From Bacteroidales bacterium (lineage in GTDB: Bacteria > Bacteroidota > Bacteroidia > Bacteroidales > UBA12077): a stretch of DNA of 64,000 bases. A program made the translations under genes and the position numbers. Shown here piece by piece: positions 43,740 through 53,241 of the stretch (position 1 is its first letter; every line of letters starts with the position of its first letter). The DNA lies in NCBI GenBank assembly GCA_013138975.1, contig WTBR01000040.1:46662-110661 (forward strand), in the 5' to 3' direction. The notes under the pieces were generated by a model. It was not told the origin of the DNA. It worked only from the letters and a program-made list of their open reading frames with translations, and made no database searches.

Positions 43740-44243
43740 TTAATTACAACGAGCTTGACCTGCTCCTCTTCCATTTCCAGATCCATTTCTCATACCGTGC
43801 CCTTTTCCATGCCCGTGTCCGCGCATAGGCTTACTATCAAAAATAACTTTTTGATCATCGGTTAATAAGTTTCTTACATCCTGATGATGTTTTGCCGAAG
43901 CTTTCATCATTTTATTATGAATATCTGTCATTTGATCAATTACTGTATTAATTTCTTTCGAATCAGAATTGTCAGAAGTCATTAATGTTTGCTTTTTAGC
44001 CTTAAGTTCATTTACTTGGTTTCTAAAAGCTGTCATTTCTTTCATTTTCTCTAATCGAAGAGATTCTATTTTACTTTCCTGGTCTTCGGTTAAATCAGGA
44101 ATCATTTGACATGATTGCTTTTGATCCACATTTTGACCTTGTCTTGCATTGTTTCTACCTTGTTGTGCGTATAAATTTGATCCTGCGATCATTAATACTG
44201 CAATTATAATTACGCTTACTTTTTTAATCTTTTGTGTTTTCAT
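43740..44243 (-). CDS. Spy/CpxP-like periplasmic protein (LTxxQ motif)
   Basis: 167 residues. Signal peptide to about residue 26 (SNLYAQ). Two LTxxQ-type motifs, LTEDQESKIESLR and LTDDQKVIFDSK, frame a helical, Met- and Lys-rich middle. The C-terminus is His/Gly-rich (GHGHGKGHG), which may bind metal, and ends ARCN. The family includes periplasmic chaperones and metal or stress sensors (Spy, CpxP, CnrX). No two-component genes adjoin it, so the role is inferred only from family. Confidence 0.82.
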   Translation of the reverse strand: MKTQKIKKVSVIIIAVLMIAGSNLYAQQGRNNARQGQNVDQKQSCQMIPDLTEDQESKIESLRLEKMKEMTAFRNQVNELKAKKQTLMTSDNSDSKEINTVIDQMTDIHNKMMKASAKHHQDVRNLLTDDQKVIFDSKPMRGHGHGKGHGMRNGSGNGRGAGQARCN

Positions 44244-44343
44244 AATTCTATTTTTAAATTTAATTAATTCAAATTCTACTCTTATGACACAGATCTTTTT
44301 TATTTATTACACTTTGAATTAAATAAACCAGTAAAATTATAAA

Positions 44344-44381
44344 ATTACAGCCGACTCTCTTGAATGAGAGTCGGCTGTAAT
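44344..44381 (-). terminator. Terminator of the dCMP deaminase-ctpA operon
   Basis: Perfect 16-bp inverted repeat, 44344-44359 and 44366-44381, loop 6 nt; on the minus strand followed by a T-rich stretch. It begins about 30 bp after the ctpA stop and may also act on the opposite transcript. Confidence 0.85.
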
Positions 44382-44411
44382 CTTTATTATAGTTGAATTT
44401 AAAACTGAATT

Positions 44412-46010
44412 TTAATTTTCTTTAAAATATGATATTGCTACTTTTAATGTTACATCAACATCTTTAAAAATTGGATAAAATCCCTTTTTATCGATAATAT
44501 TTAGAGCAATACCAGCTTTTAACCTAGTATTAACCAAATGTCTAGAATAACTAAATCCCTTTGTTGTTTTTGGTACTCCATTTTGCTCAGCATAATCGGC
44601 AAATTGATCAAAAATATTTATTGACTCCAGATAATTATTAATAGCAGTTGCATCCTCATACTGAGTAAAAAATACTCTTTTTTCATCAACATATTTAAAT
44701 GCGAAATCATAAAGCATTCCCTTACTAACTGTTTCGGCATAATACTTTGATAAACCTGTTGTATCCAAAGGAACAAAAATATCCGGCATTATTCCTCCTC
44801 CACCATATACAATATTTCCTTCTGTTGTAAAATACTTTAATGAATCTGCGAACTGAATACTATCTGCTTCTAAAAATTCACCATGCTGATATCTCTCGTT
44901 TAAATCGTTATAATAATCTTTTTTATTATCGCTATAGGGTTTTTGAATGCAGCGTCCTGTTGGTGTATAATATCTGGCAATTGTTAGGCGAATAACCGAA
45001 CCATCAGAAAGTTGATATGGCTCTTGTACCAATCCTTTACCAAACGATCTACGACCAATAATAGTTCCTCTATCGTTATCTTGAATTGCTCCAGACACGA
45101 TTTCACTTGCAGATGCTGCAAATTCATCTTGTAAAACAATGAGCTCAATATCCTTACAAATTCCATGTGCAGAAGAATAAGTATCTTGCTTAGGACTAGA
45201 TTTTCCTTGTGTATACACAATCATTTTGCCGGCTTCTAAAAACTGATCTATAATATTTGTAGCAGCTACCATATAACCCCCGGAATTACCTCGTAAATCA
45301 AGAATTAATTTTTTCATTCCTTTATCAAGCAATTTTTCGGCACCTTCAATAAACTCATCATATGTTGTTCCTGAAAAACGACTGATTTTAATAAATCCTA
45401 TCTCATCATCAATCATATACGAAACATCTACGCTATACAATGGTACTTTATCTCTAATAATCTCAAAATCAATTAATTTTGGGCCTTTTTCCCTTTCAAC
45501 GCTAACATTAACTTTTGTGCCTTTTTCTCCTTTAAGCATGCCCACAATGTCATCGTCTGGTACGTTTTGCCCGGCAATTAACGAATCATCAACCATTATT
45601 ATACGATCTCCGGCAAGTACTCCTACTTTATGCGATGGGCCTCCTAAAATAACATTCATAATAACTACGGTGTCTCTTTTTTTATTAAAAGTTACACCAA
45701 TCCCTTCAAAATTACCTCGCATATCTTCATTAACCGCTTTTATGTTCTTAGCTGGTATATAAACAGAATGAGGATCTAATTCATCCAGAATCCCCGGAAT
45801 AGCGGCCTCTTCTAGCTTTGACCTTGAAATAGTATCAACATAACGAGTCTCAATGTAATCGATCATTACACCCAGTTTATTATTCGCACGATATAATTGT
45901 GCATAATTTATATGAGGATTATCATTGAGTGCTTTTCCCAAAAAAATTCCTGAAACAAGAACTATTGCAAAAAACATTGGGAGGTATATTTTATTTAACT
46001 TTTTATTCAT
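44412..46010 (-). CDS. ctpA: Carboxyl-terminal processing protease (S41, PDZ)
   Basis: 532 residues. N-terminal hydrophobic anchor (about 9-27), PDZ domain about 85-170 (FEGIGVTFNKK, GVLAGDRIIMVDD), S41 catalytic domain with the nucleophile Ser in FAASASEIVSG (near residue 298) and Lys in GRRSFGKGLVQ (near 323). It degrades or trims periplasmic proteins by their C-termini. Downstream of the deaminase gene by 6 bp, so co-transcribed. Confidence 0.95.
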   Translation of the reverse strand: MNKKLNKIYLPMFFAIVLVSGIFLGKALNDNPHINYAQLYRANNKLGVMIDYIETRYVDTISRSKLEEAAIPGILDELDPHSVYIPAKNIKAVNEDMRGNFEGIGVTFNKKRDTVVIMNVILGGPSHKVGVLAGDRIIMVDDSLIAGQNVPDDDIVGMLKGEKGTKVNVSVEREKGPKLIDFEIIRDKVPLYSVDVSYMIDDEIGFIKISRFSGTTYDEFIEGAEKLLDKGMKKLILDLRGNSGGYMVAATNIIDQFLEAGKMIVYTQGKSSPKQDTYSSAHGICKDIELIVLQDEFAASASEIVSGAIQDNDRGTIIGRRSFGKGLVQEPYQLSDGSVIRLTIARYYTPTGRCIQKPYSDNKKDYYNDLNERYQHGEFLEADSIQFADSLKYFTTEGNIVYGGGGIMPDIFVPLDTTGLSKYYAETVSKGMLYDFAFKYVDEKRVFFTQYEDATAINNYLESINIFDQFADYAEQNGVPKTTKGFSYSRHLVNTRLKAGIALNIIDKKGFYPIFKDVDVTLKVAISYFKEN

Positions 46011-46016
46011 AAGTAT

Positions 46017-46469
46017 TTAATCTTTTATTTTTACATGATTGATTTCAATATTTGCTCTTTCTAATAACCTCAGACCATCTTCAACTCTATATTTTTCGGT
46101 AAAAACAACTCTCTTTATTCCTGCTTGAATAATTAATTTGGAACATTCAACACAAGGAGAGGTTGTAACATATAAAGTTGCATTATCCGAACTATTATTT
46201 GATTTAGCTACTTTTGTAATTGCATTCGCCTCAGCATGTAAAACATATGGTTTTGTTAATTTGTTTTCATCTTCACAGATATTTTCAAATCCTGAAGGAG
46301 TTCCATTATAACCATCTGAAATAATCATTTTCTCTTTTACAATAAGAGCTCCTACCTGACGACGTTTACAATATGAGTTCTTAGCCCATACATGAGCCAT
46401 TTCGAGATATAGTTTATCCTGTTTGGCTTGTTTCTCGTTATTTGGATCTTGCAATTTATCTTTATTCAT
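46017..46469 (-). CDS. Deoxycytidylate (dCMP) deaminase
   Basis: 150 residues. Zinc-dependent deamination of dCMP to dUMP for dTMP synthesis. Zinc site: H78-A-E80 (HAEANA) and P-C106-VE-C109. GYNGTPSGFENI matches the substrate loop of dCMP deaminases (ComEB group) rather than cytidine or tRNA-adenosine deaminases. Cytosolic. First gene of the operon with ctpA, next to the tRNA-Leu gene. Confidence 0.93.
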   Translation of the reverse strand: MNKDKLQDPNNEKQAKQDKLYLEMAHVWAKNSYCKRRQVGALIVKEKMIISDGYNGTPSGFENICEDENKLTKPYVLHAEANAITKVAKSNNSSDNATLYVTTSPCVECSKLIIQAGIKRVVFTEKYRVEDGLRLLERANIEINHVKIKD

Positions 46470-46498
46470 GGATAAAAATTTTCTTGCTTAAAGATATA

Positions 46499-46520
46499 AA
46501 AAAAACCCTCACAAAGAGGG
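46499..46520 (-). terminator. Terminator of tRNA-Leu
   Basis: CCCTC (46506-46510), 5-nt loop, GAGGG (46516-46520). On the minus strand the stem is followed by seven T. About 17 bp after the tRNA 3' end. Confidence 0.75.
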
Positions 46521-46536
46521 CTTTATTCATTTATTG

Positions 46537-46620
46537 TACCCGGAGTCGGGATCGAACCGACACGAACTTGCGTTCACTGGTGTTTGAGACCAGCGCGTCT
46601 ACCAATTCCGCCATCCGGGC
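46537..46620 (-). tRNA. tRNA-Leu (anticodon CAA)
   Basis: 84 nt on the minus strand, starting GCCCGGATGGCGG and ending at the discriminator A. Acceptor arm GCCCGGA pairs with TCCGGGT (one G-U). D loop has TTGGTAGAC. Anticodon stem CTGGT/ACCAG holds loop CTCAAAC, giving anticodon CAA (codon UUG). There is a long variable arm, as in class II tRNAs, and the T arm has GGTTCGATCCC. CCA is not encoded. Confidence 0.97.
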
Positions 46621-46692
46621 ATTAATTAATAGACATTGGGAATGCAAAAATATGTAATTGTTTTAGATACGCAAATTTTTTACGAAATAAAA

Positions 46693-48609
46693 CTACCCTA
46701 CATTCGACAATATATTCGGTTTATTCATTAATGTAACCGTTTTTATAATTCCCTCGACATCAAAACCGCACTCACGATGTAATTCTTGTGGTGAACCATG
46801 ATCTATAAACTGATCTGCTATTCCTAATCTTTTAATATTTACTGTATATCCGTTTTCACTCATAAATTCGAGAACTGCGCTTCCAAAACCTCCAACAATA
46901 GTTCCATCCTCAATGGTAATAATGTTTTTAAAATTCTTTCCTATTTCGTGCAATATATCCTTATCAATAGGCTTAACAAATCTCATATCGTAATGTGCAA
47001 CATCAATATGCTTTTTTTCTAATTCTTTCGATGCTTCAACTACATGATTCCCTATATGACCTATTGATAAAATAGCAATATCAGATCCTTTTCTAATTAA
47101 CCGCCCCTTTCCAATAGGAATTTCTTTTAATGGTGTTTTCCATTCTGACATTACTCCTCTTCCTCTAGGATATCGAATTGAAAATGGCCCTTTATCTTTT
47201 AACTGTGCAGTATACATTAAATTACGAAGTTCTTCTTCGTTCATTGGAGAAGAAACGGTAATGTTTGGAATGCTACGCATATAAGCCATGTCGAAGGTTC
47301 CATGATGTGTTGCACCATCTTCACCAACCAATCCTCCACGATCGAGACAAAAAACAACATTTAAGTTTTGGATAGCTACATCATGAATTACTTGATCGTA
47401 AGCTCTTTGCATAAAAGATGAATAAATTGCACAAAACGGCAACATTCCTTCTTTTGCTAAACCTGCTGAAAAAGTTACTGCATGCTGTTCAGCAATTCCT
47501 ACGTCGAAAGTTCGTTCTGGCATTTCTTTCATCATAATATTTAATGATGATCCCGTTGGCATTGCAGGTGTAATACCTACTATTTTCTCGTTCTTTTTTG
47601 CTAATTCTAATACGGTATGTCCAAATACTTCTTGATATTTAGGAGGTAATGGCTCATCCGATTTAATTTTTAATATTTCTCCTGTATCCTTATTAAACTT
47701 ACCAGGGGCGTGCCATGTCGTTTGATTTAATTCGGCTTGCTTAAATCCTTTTCCTTTTTGAGTTACAACGTGCAACAATTTTGGTCCTTTTATATCTTTA
47801 AGGTCAGTTAATATTTTAGTTAGATAAACTACATCATGCCCATCCACTGGTCCAAAATATCTAAAATTTAATGATTCAAATAAATTGCTTTGCTTAAACA
47901 AGAGGGATTTTACAGCATTATCAATTTGTTGAGCTAACTTTCTATAGTTATGTCCTAATTTATTAAGGTGACCTAACAAATGCCACACATCATCTTTTAA
48001 TTTATTATATGTTTTTGAAGTTGTAATATCGAGTAAATATTCCTTAAGCGCCCCTACATTAGGGTCGATTGCCATATTGTTATCATTCAAAATAACCAAT
48101 AGATTTGTATTTTCAATACCTGCATTATTTAAGCCTTCAAAAGCTAATCCGGCAGTCAATGAACCATCACCAATTACAGCGACAATTTGCCGATCTTCTT
48201 CTTTTTTAATTCCTGCAGCTTTTGCCATTCCCAGTGCAGCAGAAATTGAAGTTGACGAATGCCCTACACCAAAAGAATCGTATTCGCTTTCAAAAATATT
48301 TGGAAATCCACTTAAGCCCTTATATTTTCGATTTGTATGAAACTGTTCTCGCCTTCCTGTTAGTATTTTGTGTCCGTAAGCTTGATGTCCTACATCCCAA
48401 ACAATTCGATCGTAGGGTGTATTAAATACATAGTGCAAAGCTACGGTTAGTTCCACTACACCTAAACTAGCACCAAAATGACCGGGATTTGAAGAAACTA
48501 TGTCAATTATGAACTGCCTAAGCTCTTTGCTTAATTCAGGAAGTTCAGTTAAATCCAGTTTTTTTAAATCTTCAGGAAATAATATATTTTTTAACAAGTC
48601 TGTTGACAT
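46693..48609 (-). CDS. dxs: 1-deoxy-D-xylulose-5-phosphate synthase
   Basis: 638 residues. Thiamine-diphosphate enzyme joining pyruvate and glyceraldehyde-3-phosphate, first step of the MEP isoprenoid route. ThDP motif [16 protein letters not shown] with distal Asn (NDNNMAI), [12 protein letters not shown], pyrimidine-domain [17 protein letters not shown], and C-terminal transketolase domain ([15 protein letters not shown]). A TATCTTTG -7-like box lies on the minus strand at 48629-48636 without a -33 partner. Monocistronic. Confidence 0.97.
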   Translation of the reverse strand: MSTDLLKNILFPEDLKKLDLTELPELSKELRQFIIDIVSSNPGHFGASLGVVELTVALHYVFNTPYDRIVWDVGHQAYGHKILTGRREQFHTNRKYKGLSGFPNIFESEYDSFGVGHSSTSISAALGMAKAAGIKKEEDRQIVAVIGDGSLTAGLAFEGLNNAGIENTNLLVILNDNNMAIDPNVGALKEYLLDITTSKTYNKLKDDVWHLLGHLNKLGHNYRKLAQQIDNAVKSLLFKQSNLFESLNFRYFGPVDGHDVVYLTKILTDLKDIKGPKLLHVVTQKGKGFKQAELNQTTWHAPGKFNKDTGEILKIKSDEPLPPKYQEVFGHTVLELAKKNEKIVGITPAMPTGSSLNIMMKEMPERTFDVGIAEQHAVTFSAGLAKEGMLPFCAIYSSFMQRAYDQVIHDVAIQNLNVVFCLDRGGLVGEDGATHHGTFDMAYMRSIPNITVSSPMNEEELRNLMYTAQLKDKGPFSIRYPRGRGVMSEWKTPLKEIPIGKGRLIRKGSDIAILSIGHIGNHVVEASKELEKKHIDVAHYDMRFVKPIDKDILHEIGKNFKNIITIEDGTIVGGFGSAVLEFMSENGYTVNIKRLGIADQFIDHGSPQELHRECGFDVEGIIKTVTLMNKPNILSNVG

Positions 48610-48741
48610 ACTATTTTATTAATTGATGCAAAGATATAAATATTTTTACTTACTAGTAACGAGATAAAACTTAGCTTATTTTATATATTTGCTTAATGCA
48701 AATTTTCTTATATTTAACAATCCTAATCAAAAATAGTTGAA

Positions 48742-49752
48742 ATGCAAATTATAACTAAATCAAAAATCTTTATCCTTGTTGTATTTATTGCGCTTACAGC
48801 TTGTGTGCCAACAAAACAATTTGAAGACCTTCAATTAAAAAGTGATAAATGTGAAGATGATCTTGAAATAACAAAAGAGGATAATAAACATTTGGAAATT
48901 GATAATACTGAGCTGAAATCGAAGGCGGAAATTACAAATAAAAGACTTCAAGAATTAAGTAAAGATAGCATTGAACGAGAAAATAAAATTAAAACATTTG
49001 ATATAAAGTACGACAAATTAAACAGGCAATTCGCGGATTTACAGGAAACCCAAGACCAGTTGCTAACAGGTAATATTTCTGAAACAAAAAAGTTGCTTGA
49101 AGAACTTCAAAATACTCAATCAAACATTATTGAGAAAGAAGATCATTTACGAAAATTAGAAGACGATTTGCGTTTAGAACAAAATAATCTTGATAAATAT
49201 AAAACTGAATTGGAAAGTAAAACCAAAAGGTTAGCTGAGCTTGAAAGCATTTTGTATAAAAAAGACTCAACCGTAAATGCATTGAAAGATAAAGTTTCAA
49301 ACGCATTGATGGGTTTTGCGGATATGGGACTTATTGTTGAAATGAAAAATGGGAAAGTATATGTTTCTTTAGATGAGCAATTATTATTCAAGTCCGGAAG
49401 TACAGTTGTTGATCCCAAAGGTGTAAGTGCGTTAAAAAAATTAGCCGATGTTTTAGCTCTTAATCCTGATATTAATATAATGGTAGAAGGCCATACTGAT
49501 GATGTTTCGTTAAATGCAAGTGCTTCAACAAAAGACAATTGGGACTTAAGTGTTAAAAGAGCTACTTCTATTGTGCGAATTTTAATGAAAAACAAAAAAA
49601 TAGATGGTGCCAGGATTGTTGCTGCAGGTCGAAGCAAATACCATCCAATTATTGATTCAAAAGCTCCCGATGCAAGAAAGAAAAATAGAAGAACAGAAAT
49701 TATATTAACTCCAAAATTAGATGAGCTTTTTCAAATTCTAGAGTCTAACTAA
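48742..49752 (+). CDS. OmpA-family peptidoglycan-binding lipoprotein with coiled coil
   Basis: 336 residues. Leader ends IALTAC, lipobox with Cys near residue 21. Residues about 35-180 are a continuous coiled coil (heptads of Leu/Ile/Lys/Glu). The C-terminal OmpA domain, about 205-330, carries NIMVEGHTDDVSLNAS and WDLSVKRATSIVRILM plus AAGRSKYHPI for peptidoglycan binding. It likely spans from outer-membrane lipid anchor to cell wall. TATATTTG at 48684-48691 is a possible -7 box. Confidence 0.92.
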   Translation: MQIITKSKIFILVVFIALTACVPTKQFEDLQLKSDKCEDDLEITKEDNKHLEIDNTELKSKAEITNKRLQELSKDSIERENKIKTFDIKYDKLNRQFADLQETQDQLLTGNISETKKLLEELQNTQSNIIEKEDHLRKLEDDLRLEQNNLDKYKTELESKTKRLAELESILYKKDSTVNALKDKVSNALMGFADMGLIVEMKNGKVYVSLDEQLLFKSGSTVVDPKGVSALKKLADVLALNPDINIMVEGHTDDVSLNASASTKDNWDLSVKRATSIVRILMKNKKIDGARIVAAGRSKYHPIIDSKAPDARKKNRRTEIILTPKLDELFQILESN

Positions 49753-49783
49753 TTAATGTTAGTAATTAATAAATAAGGGAACT

Positions 49784-51787
49784 ATGTATATACAGAGATT
49801 TAATATAATAAATTTTAAGTCCTTTAAAAATATTACTCTACATCTAAATGCAGATGTAAACATTCTTACAGGAAAAAACAATACAGGAAAAACTACAATT
49901 TTAGAGGCATTATCACTGTGGCATGAGTGTTTTAGCAAATTAATAAATAAAGCAAAGCGTTCGGAGAAAAAGGTTGGTTATAATGCAGGAGACTGGGTAT
50001 TGGGACCTTCATACAATAGATATTTTCCTTTTGATGAAATAAATAGTGTTAGAAGTCCTTATTTTGAAGATATATTTCATCGAAGGAATCGAAAAAACAA
50101 AATTGAGTTGTCTGCAACAATTTATAACAAAGAAACAAAAGAAGAATTAGAAATCCGATTTCAAATTGATTCTTCCGGACAGAATTATAAAATTGCTTTA
50201 CTGAACTATAATGAATTTGATTTTATAAAATTCAATTCAATTTTCAAAAGATTACCAAATCCAATAGGAAAGTACTATGCGTCGCCAGTAGCGGTGATTT
50301 TGCAAAAGGAAAATTTTGCTACAAACCCACAAATTGCAGATGCTATTTTAAACAGAGAGTCCGCCAAGATTTTAAGAAACAGGCTTTACAAACTCTTGTC
50401 ATTCCCTGATGTAAATTACAAAAATCAATTTTTACAAGACCTTTCTTTTATTGTGGGTCAAGATATTCAGTTAATTTCTCGTTCCGATATTAAAAAAGAC
50501 AAACAAGTTATTATTAATTTTAAAATAGGAGTTCAAGATATTGAGAAAGATATAGCACTTGTAGGTAGTGGAACCTTGCAAATAATAGAGTTGCTTTTGA
50601 ATGTGTATCAGCCAGATGAGATTTTAAATAACCTCAATTTATATACACAAGGTGAAATTATAAAGGATTTTAATATATTGTTATTAGACGAGCCGGACAG
50701 CCATATTCATAGAGATATTCAACAACGTTTAATTAATGTCCTCGTTCGTTTTTCGAAGAACAATCAAATATTTATATCAACTCATAATGAGGCTCTAATA
50801 AGAAGTTCGCCCTATAACCACTTATTCCACTTAGACGGAAAAAATATTGCAGAAATTAAAAGTATTGACAAAGAAGAAGTTGAGAAAATTAGTCCTCATT
50901 TCAAAGGGATTTATCCGTCTCAAATTAATCCAATAATTCGTTCACTTGGTAGTGTGTCCGGACTTGACTTTGTGAATGCCATGGAATCAGATAAACTAAT
51001 TTTTGTTGAAGGTGAAGATGATGCTGTAATAATAAACCTACTTCTTAAACATAAAACACCTCCAACCAACAAAAAATATATGTTCTGGGTTTTAGGCGGT
51101 ATTAGTTCTGCCTTAGAGCAGATTAATTCTTATAAAACTGTATTTTCAACAATAAAAAATGCAAAAACGTTGTGGGAAAAATCAGTTTTTATCTTTGACA
51201 AGGATGATTTATCTCTGGAACATAAAGAAATGTTTTGTGATAATTTACATGAAAAATTAGAATTAAAATCTTATTCGTGGAATTCCTATACATTTGAATC
51301 AACAATATTTTCAGATATTGAGAAATTTGCAACGCTACTAATCAAATGGATAAGTAGTAAGACAGGTGAACAAGTTGATATCGAAGAGGTACGACAAAAC
51401 GTATATAATGAATATAATAATCAAAAAGTAGTTTTTGAACAAATGTTTACTGACAAATATTTTGAAAATGCATATTTTCGTTATAAGGACTTATTGTTTA
51501 AAAAATCTGAGAAAGTATTTGATAAAGAATTATTAAAACTTTCAGCTTCTTATTCAAAATTGACTGAGCCTCAATTAATGAATTATATCCAGAAGAATAC
51601 AAAGGCAATAGTAGATACTGCACAGTTTTATCAATTAATGAAAAAAGACCATGTTGAAATACTTATAAACAATGTTCTTAAAAATATTGAATTAACGTTT
51701 TCTGTAGAAACAGATTTTATCGAATTAATAAAATTAGTAGATAAATCACTTTGGTTTGACGAATGGAATTTCCTTTTTAATTTGTAA
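49784..51787 (+). CDS. OLD-family ATPase with TOPRIM domain
   Basis: 667 residues. Walker A G-KNNTGKTT at residues 30-38 after the RFNIINFKSF start; ABC-type ATPase continues to Walker B LLLLDEPDSHIH near residue 300 and the ISTHNEALI switch. A TOPRIM nuclease domain follows, with FVEGEDDAV (near 408) and FIFDKDDLS (near 471) as metal-binding motifs. The C-terminal 170 residues are helical. OLD proteins are nucleases of phage and bacteria and form the A component of Gabija. Here the next gene encodes an HNH-like protein, not a UvrD helicase. Base composition is like its neighbours. Confidence 0.9.
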   Translation: MYIQRFNIINFKSFKNITLHLNADVNILTGKNNTGKTTILEALSLWHECFSKLINKAKRSEKKVGYNAGDWVLGPSYNRYFPFDEINSVRSPYFEDIFHRRNRKNKIELSATIYNKETKEELEIRFQIDSSGQNYKIALLNYNEFDFIKFNSIFKRLPNPIGKYYASPVAVILQKENFATNPQIADAILNRESAKILRNRLYKLLSFPDVNYKNQFLQDLSFIVGQDIQLISRSDIKKDKQVIINFKIGVQDIEKDIALVGSGTLQIIELLLNVYQPDEILNNLNLYTQGEIIKDFNILLLDEPDSHIHRDIQQRLINVLVRFSKNNQIFISTHNEALIRSSPYNHLFHLDGKNIAEIKSIDKEEVEKISPHFKGIYPSQINPIIRSLGSVSGLDFVNAMESDKLIFVEGEDDAVIINLLLKHKTPPTNKKYMFWVLGGISSALEQINSYKTVFSTIKNAKTLWEKSVFIFDKDDLSLEHKEMFCDNLHEKLELKSYSWNSYTFESTIFSDIEKFATLLIKWISSKTGEQVDIEEVRQNVYNEYNNQKVVFEQMFTDKYFENAYFRYKDLLFKKSEKVFDKELLKLSASYSKLTEPQLMNYIQKNTKAIVDTAQFYQLMKKDHVEILINNVLKNIELTFSVETDFIELIKLVDKSLWFDEWNFLFNL

Positions 51788-52028
51788 AAAGACACAATTC
51801 TAAAACCCCAGATGAGCGTAAATTATAAATCGAAGCAGCTCGGCGAAGTATTTACTTCGTCGTTCTATTTTTGGTAGCATTTGCTACATAAATGGGGATA
51901 ATTCAAGTTTGCAGAAGATGGAAAACATACTAATAATAGTAGTTGAAAACTACAAGAATAAATGCGACGTAGCGAATGCTACGTCGAGCAGGGGTAAGTT
52001 GGTTATATACAAATGTTGTGCTTAATTT
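51788..52028. repeat. Structured cassette-boundary sequence between the OLD and HNH genes
   Basis: 241 bp with four nested pairings: AAGACACAA at the left and TTGTGCTT at the right; ACCCC / GGGGT; CGGCGAAGTA (51841-51850) with TACTTCGTCG (51853-51862); GTAGCA / TGCTAC (51874-51887); and a perfect CGACGTAGC-gaat-GCTACGTCG (51965-51986). The right 34 bp (AGTTGGTTA...TTGTGCTTA) abut the HNH start codon. No reading frame. Could fold as one branched RNA or ssDNA. Confidence 0.7.
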
Positions 52029-52871
52029 ATGATTAATATACAACCATATAGAGAAGGAGAATGTTGGTGGTGTGGTAAACCTGCCAACTCAAAAGAACAT
52101 CGACACAAAAAATCAGACATTAAACATATTTTTGGAAACAGGTTTGAAAGTGAACCAGTATTAATTAGAGGTAACCACAAGAAAACAATACAAGGACCTG
52201 ACTCGAAATTGTTGAAATTTGAAAAGGTTTTATGCCAAAATTGCAATAATAGTAGAAGTCAACCCTTCGACAGATCTTATGATTTATTTATCAATTATGT
52301 TCTTGAAAATTATGAACTTATTTTAGATAAAAAGAATATTAACCTTGTTAATATCGTTAACTCTGACACCATAGGGTTTAAACATAATATTTTCAGATAC
52401 TTGACAAAGATATTCTGCTGTAGATTAGCTACTAATAATATTATTATTGAACCGAAACTTGTTGAATTTTTGAATTATGCAAAACCACTGGATTTTATGT
52501 ATTTTAAATTTGAAGTAAGACCTGATATTCATGCTTTTCTTAATCGACCTGAAGCAGATGTCAATGATGGAAATATTTATTTATCACCTCTTAAGTACTT
52601 TTTGTCAAAAGATAATAATCAGATAAACTTAGTTTATCAATTTTACAATTTACAATGGTTAAGGATTTACACTTTCTATAGTGAAAAAATGACGGAAGAA
52701 AACTATTCAGGTTATAACGAATATAATAACTCGAACACCATTCTAATTGAAGCCAAATATTCAGTTAATCCTGATAACCTATTTGATAGAAGAATTGATG
52801 TAAAACCAAAAGTACAAGATGAAAATAAATGGATAGAGGAATATTTGAATACTAACACATTTAAAAACTAA
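52029..52871 (+). CDS. HNH-like zinc-finger protein, candidate effector nuclease
   Basis: 280 residues. N-terminal C12-WW-C15-G, then SKEHRHKKSDIKHIFG (His-rich core) and C-QN-C-NN-S near residues 69-73 have the spacing of HNH endonuclease folds with a structural zinc, although the final catalytic Asn/His pattern is not standard. The rest (about 90-270) is a mixed alpha/beta region without known motif. Its stop and start are each framed by matching inverted boxes (AGTTGGTTA and TTGTGCTTA), as in a gene cassette. With the OLD gene it may form a two-gene defence system. Confidence 0.75.
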   Translation: MINIQPYREGECWWCGKPANSKEHRHKKSDIKHIFGNRFESEPVLIRGNHKKTIQGPDSKLLKFEKVLCQNCNNSRSQPFDRSYDLFINYVLENYELILDKKNINLVNIVNSDTIGFKHNIFRYLTKIFCCRLATNNIIIEPKLVEFLNYAKPLDFMYFKFEVRPDIHAFLNRPEADVNDGNIYLSPLKYFLSKDNNQINLVYQFYNLQWLRIYTFYSEKMTEENYSGYNEYNNSNTILIEAKYSVNPDNLFDRRIDVKPKVQDENKWIEEYLNTNTFKN

Positions 52872-52910
52872 GCACAATCGAATCCTAAGACTTAACCAAC
52901 TATATTAAAG
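52866..52910. repeat. Inverted copy of the cassette-boundary boxes
   Basis: AAACTAAGCACAA and TTAACCAACT here are the inverted forms of TTGTGCTTAATTT and AGTTGGTTA at 51998-52028. They overlap the HNH stop codon, so the HNH gene sits between inverted boundaries. Confidence 0.65.
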
Positions 52911-52974
52911 GAAAAATTTCTAAATTATCACCGAACAACGATCGAAGGTGATTATTACACCAAAGATCTTAAGA

Positions 52975-53007
52975 AAAGTGTGCTTATAAAAGCACACTTT
53001 TTCTTTT
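52975..53007 (+). terminator. Terminator after the HNH gene
   Basis: AAAGTGTGCT (52975-52984) and AGCACACTTT (52991-53000) form a perfect 10-bp stem, loop 6 nt, followed by TTCTTTTT. Confidence 0.85.
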
Positions 53008-53123
53008 TACAGGTATCGAACCTGTAAAAATAAGGCGAACTATCAGTTCACTATAGTTCTCGTTCCTGAAATTATAGTTTTACTGTTTTAAAAAAACAGC
53101 GGAAATTTCCAAACCTAATATGT

Positions 53124-53146
53124 TATTATTTGTATAACAAATAATA
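53124..53146 (+). promoter_or_regulatory. Palindromic operator candidate of the TonB operon
   Basis: Perfect inverted repeat with 9-bp arms (TATTATTTG / CAAATAATA) and a 5-bp spacer, about 100 bp before the receptor start. It could be bound by a dimeric regulator. The second inverted repeat at 53208-53232 lies just ahead of the start codon and may act at the RNA level. Confidence 0.45.
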
Positions 53147-53241
53147 GGCTGTTGGATAAACAAAATGTATTCTTTACTAAAATTAAGAATTGAACCTTTT
53201 TTTTAAATTTAAGTCTTTAGCACAGACTTAAAGTAATTGTT

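Larger units (their letters stand above)
52872..53241. other. 370-bp hairpin-rich stretch before the TonB operon
   Basis: No gene. Contains the cassette boundary, a terminator (52975-53007), a palindrome with 11-bp arms around ATCGA (53004-53030), the hairpin GAACTAT...ATAGTTC (53037-53059), a perfect palindrome TATTATTTG-tataa-CAAATAATA (53124-53146), and TTTAAGTC...GACTTAAA (53208-53232) ten bases before the next start codon. Confidence 0.65.

Noticed and set aside
51995..52028. Integron attC site
   Set aside because: The boxes do not fit the GTTRRRY/RYYYAAC core sites, and no integrase is in the window.
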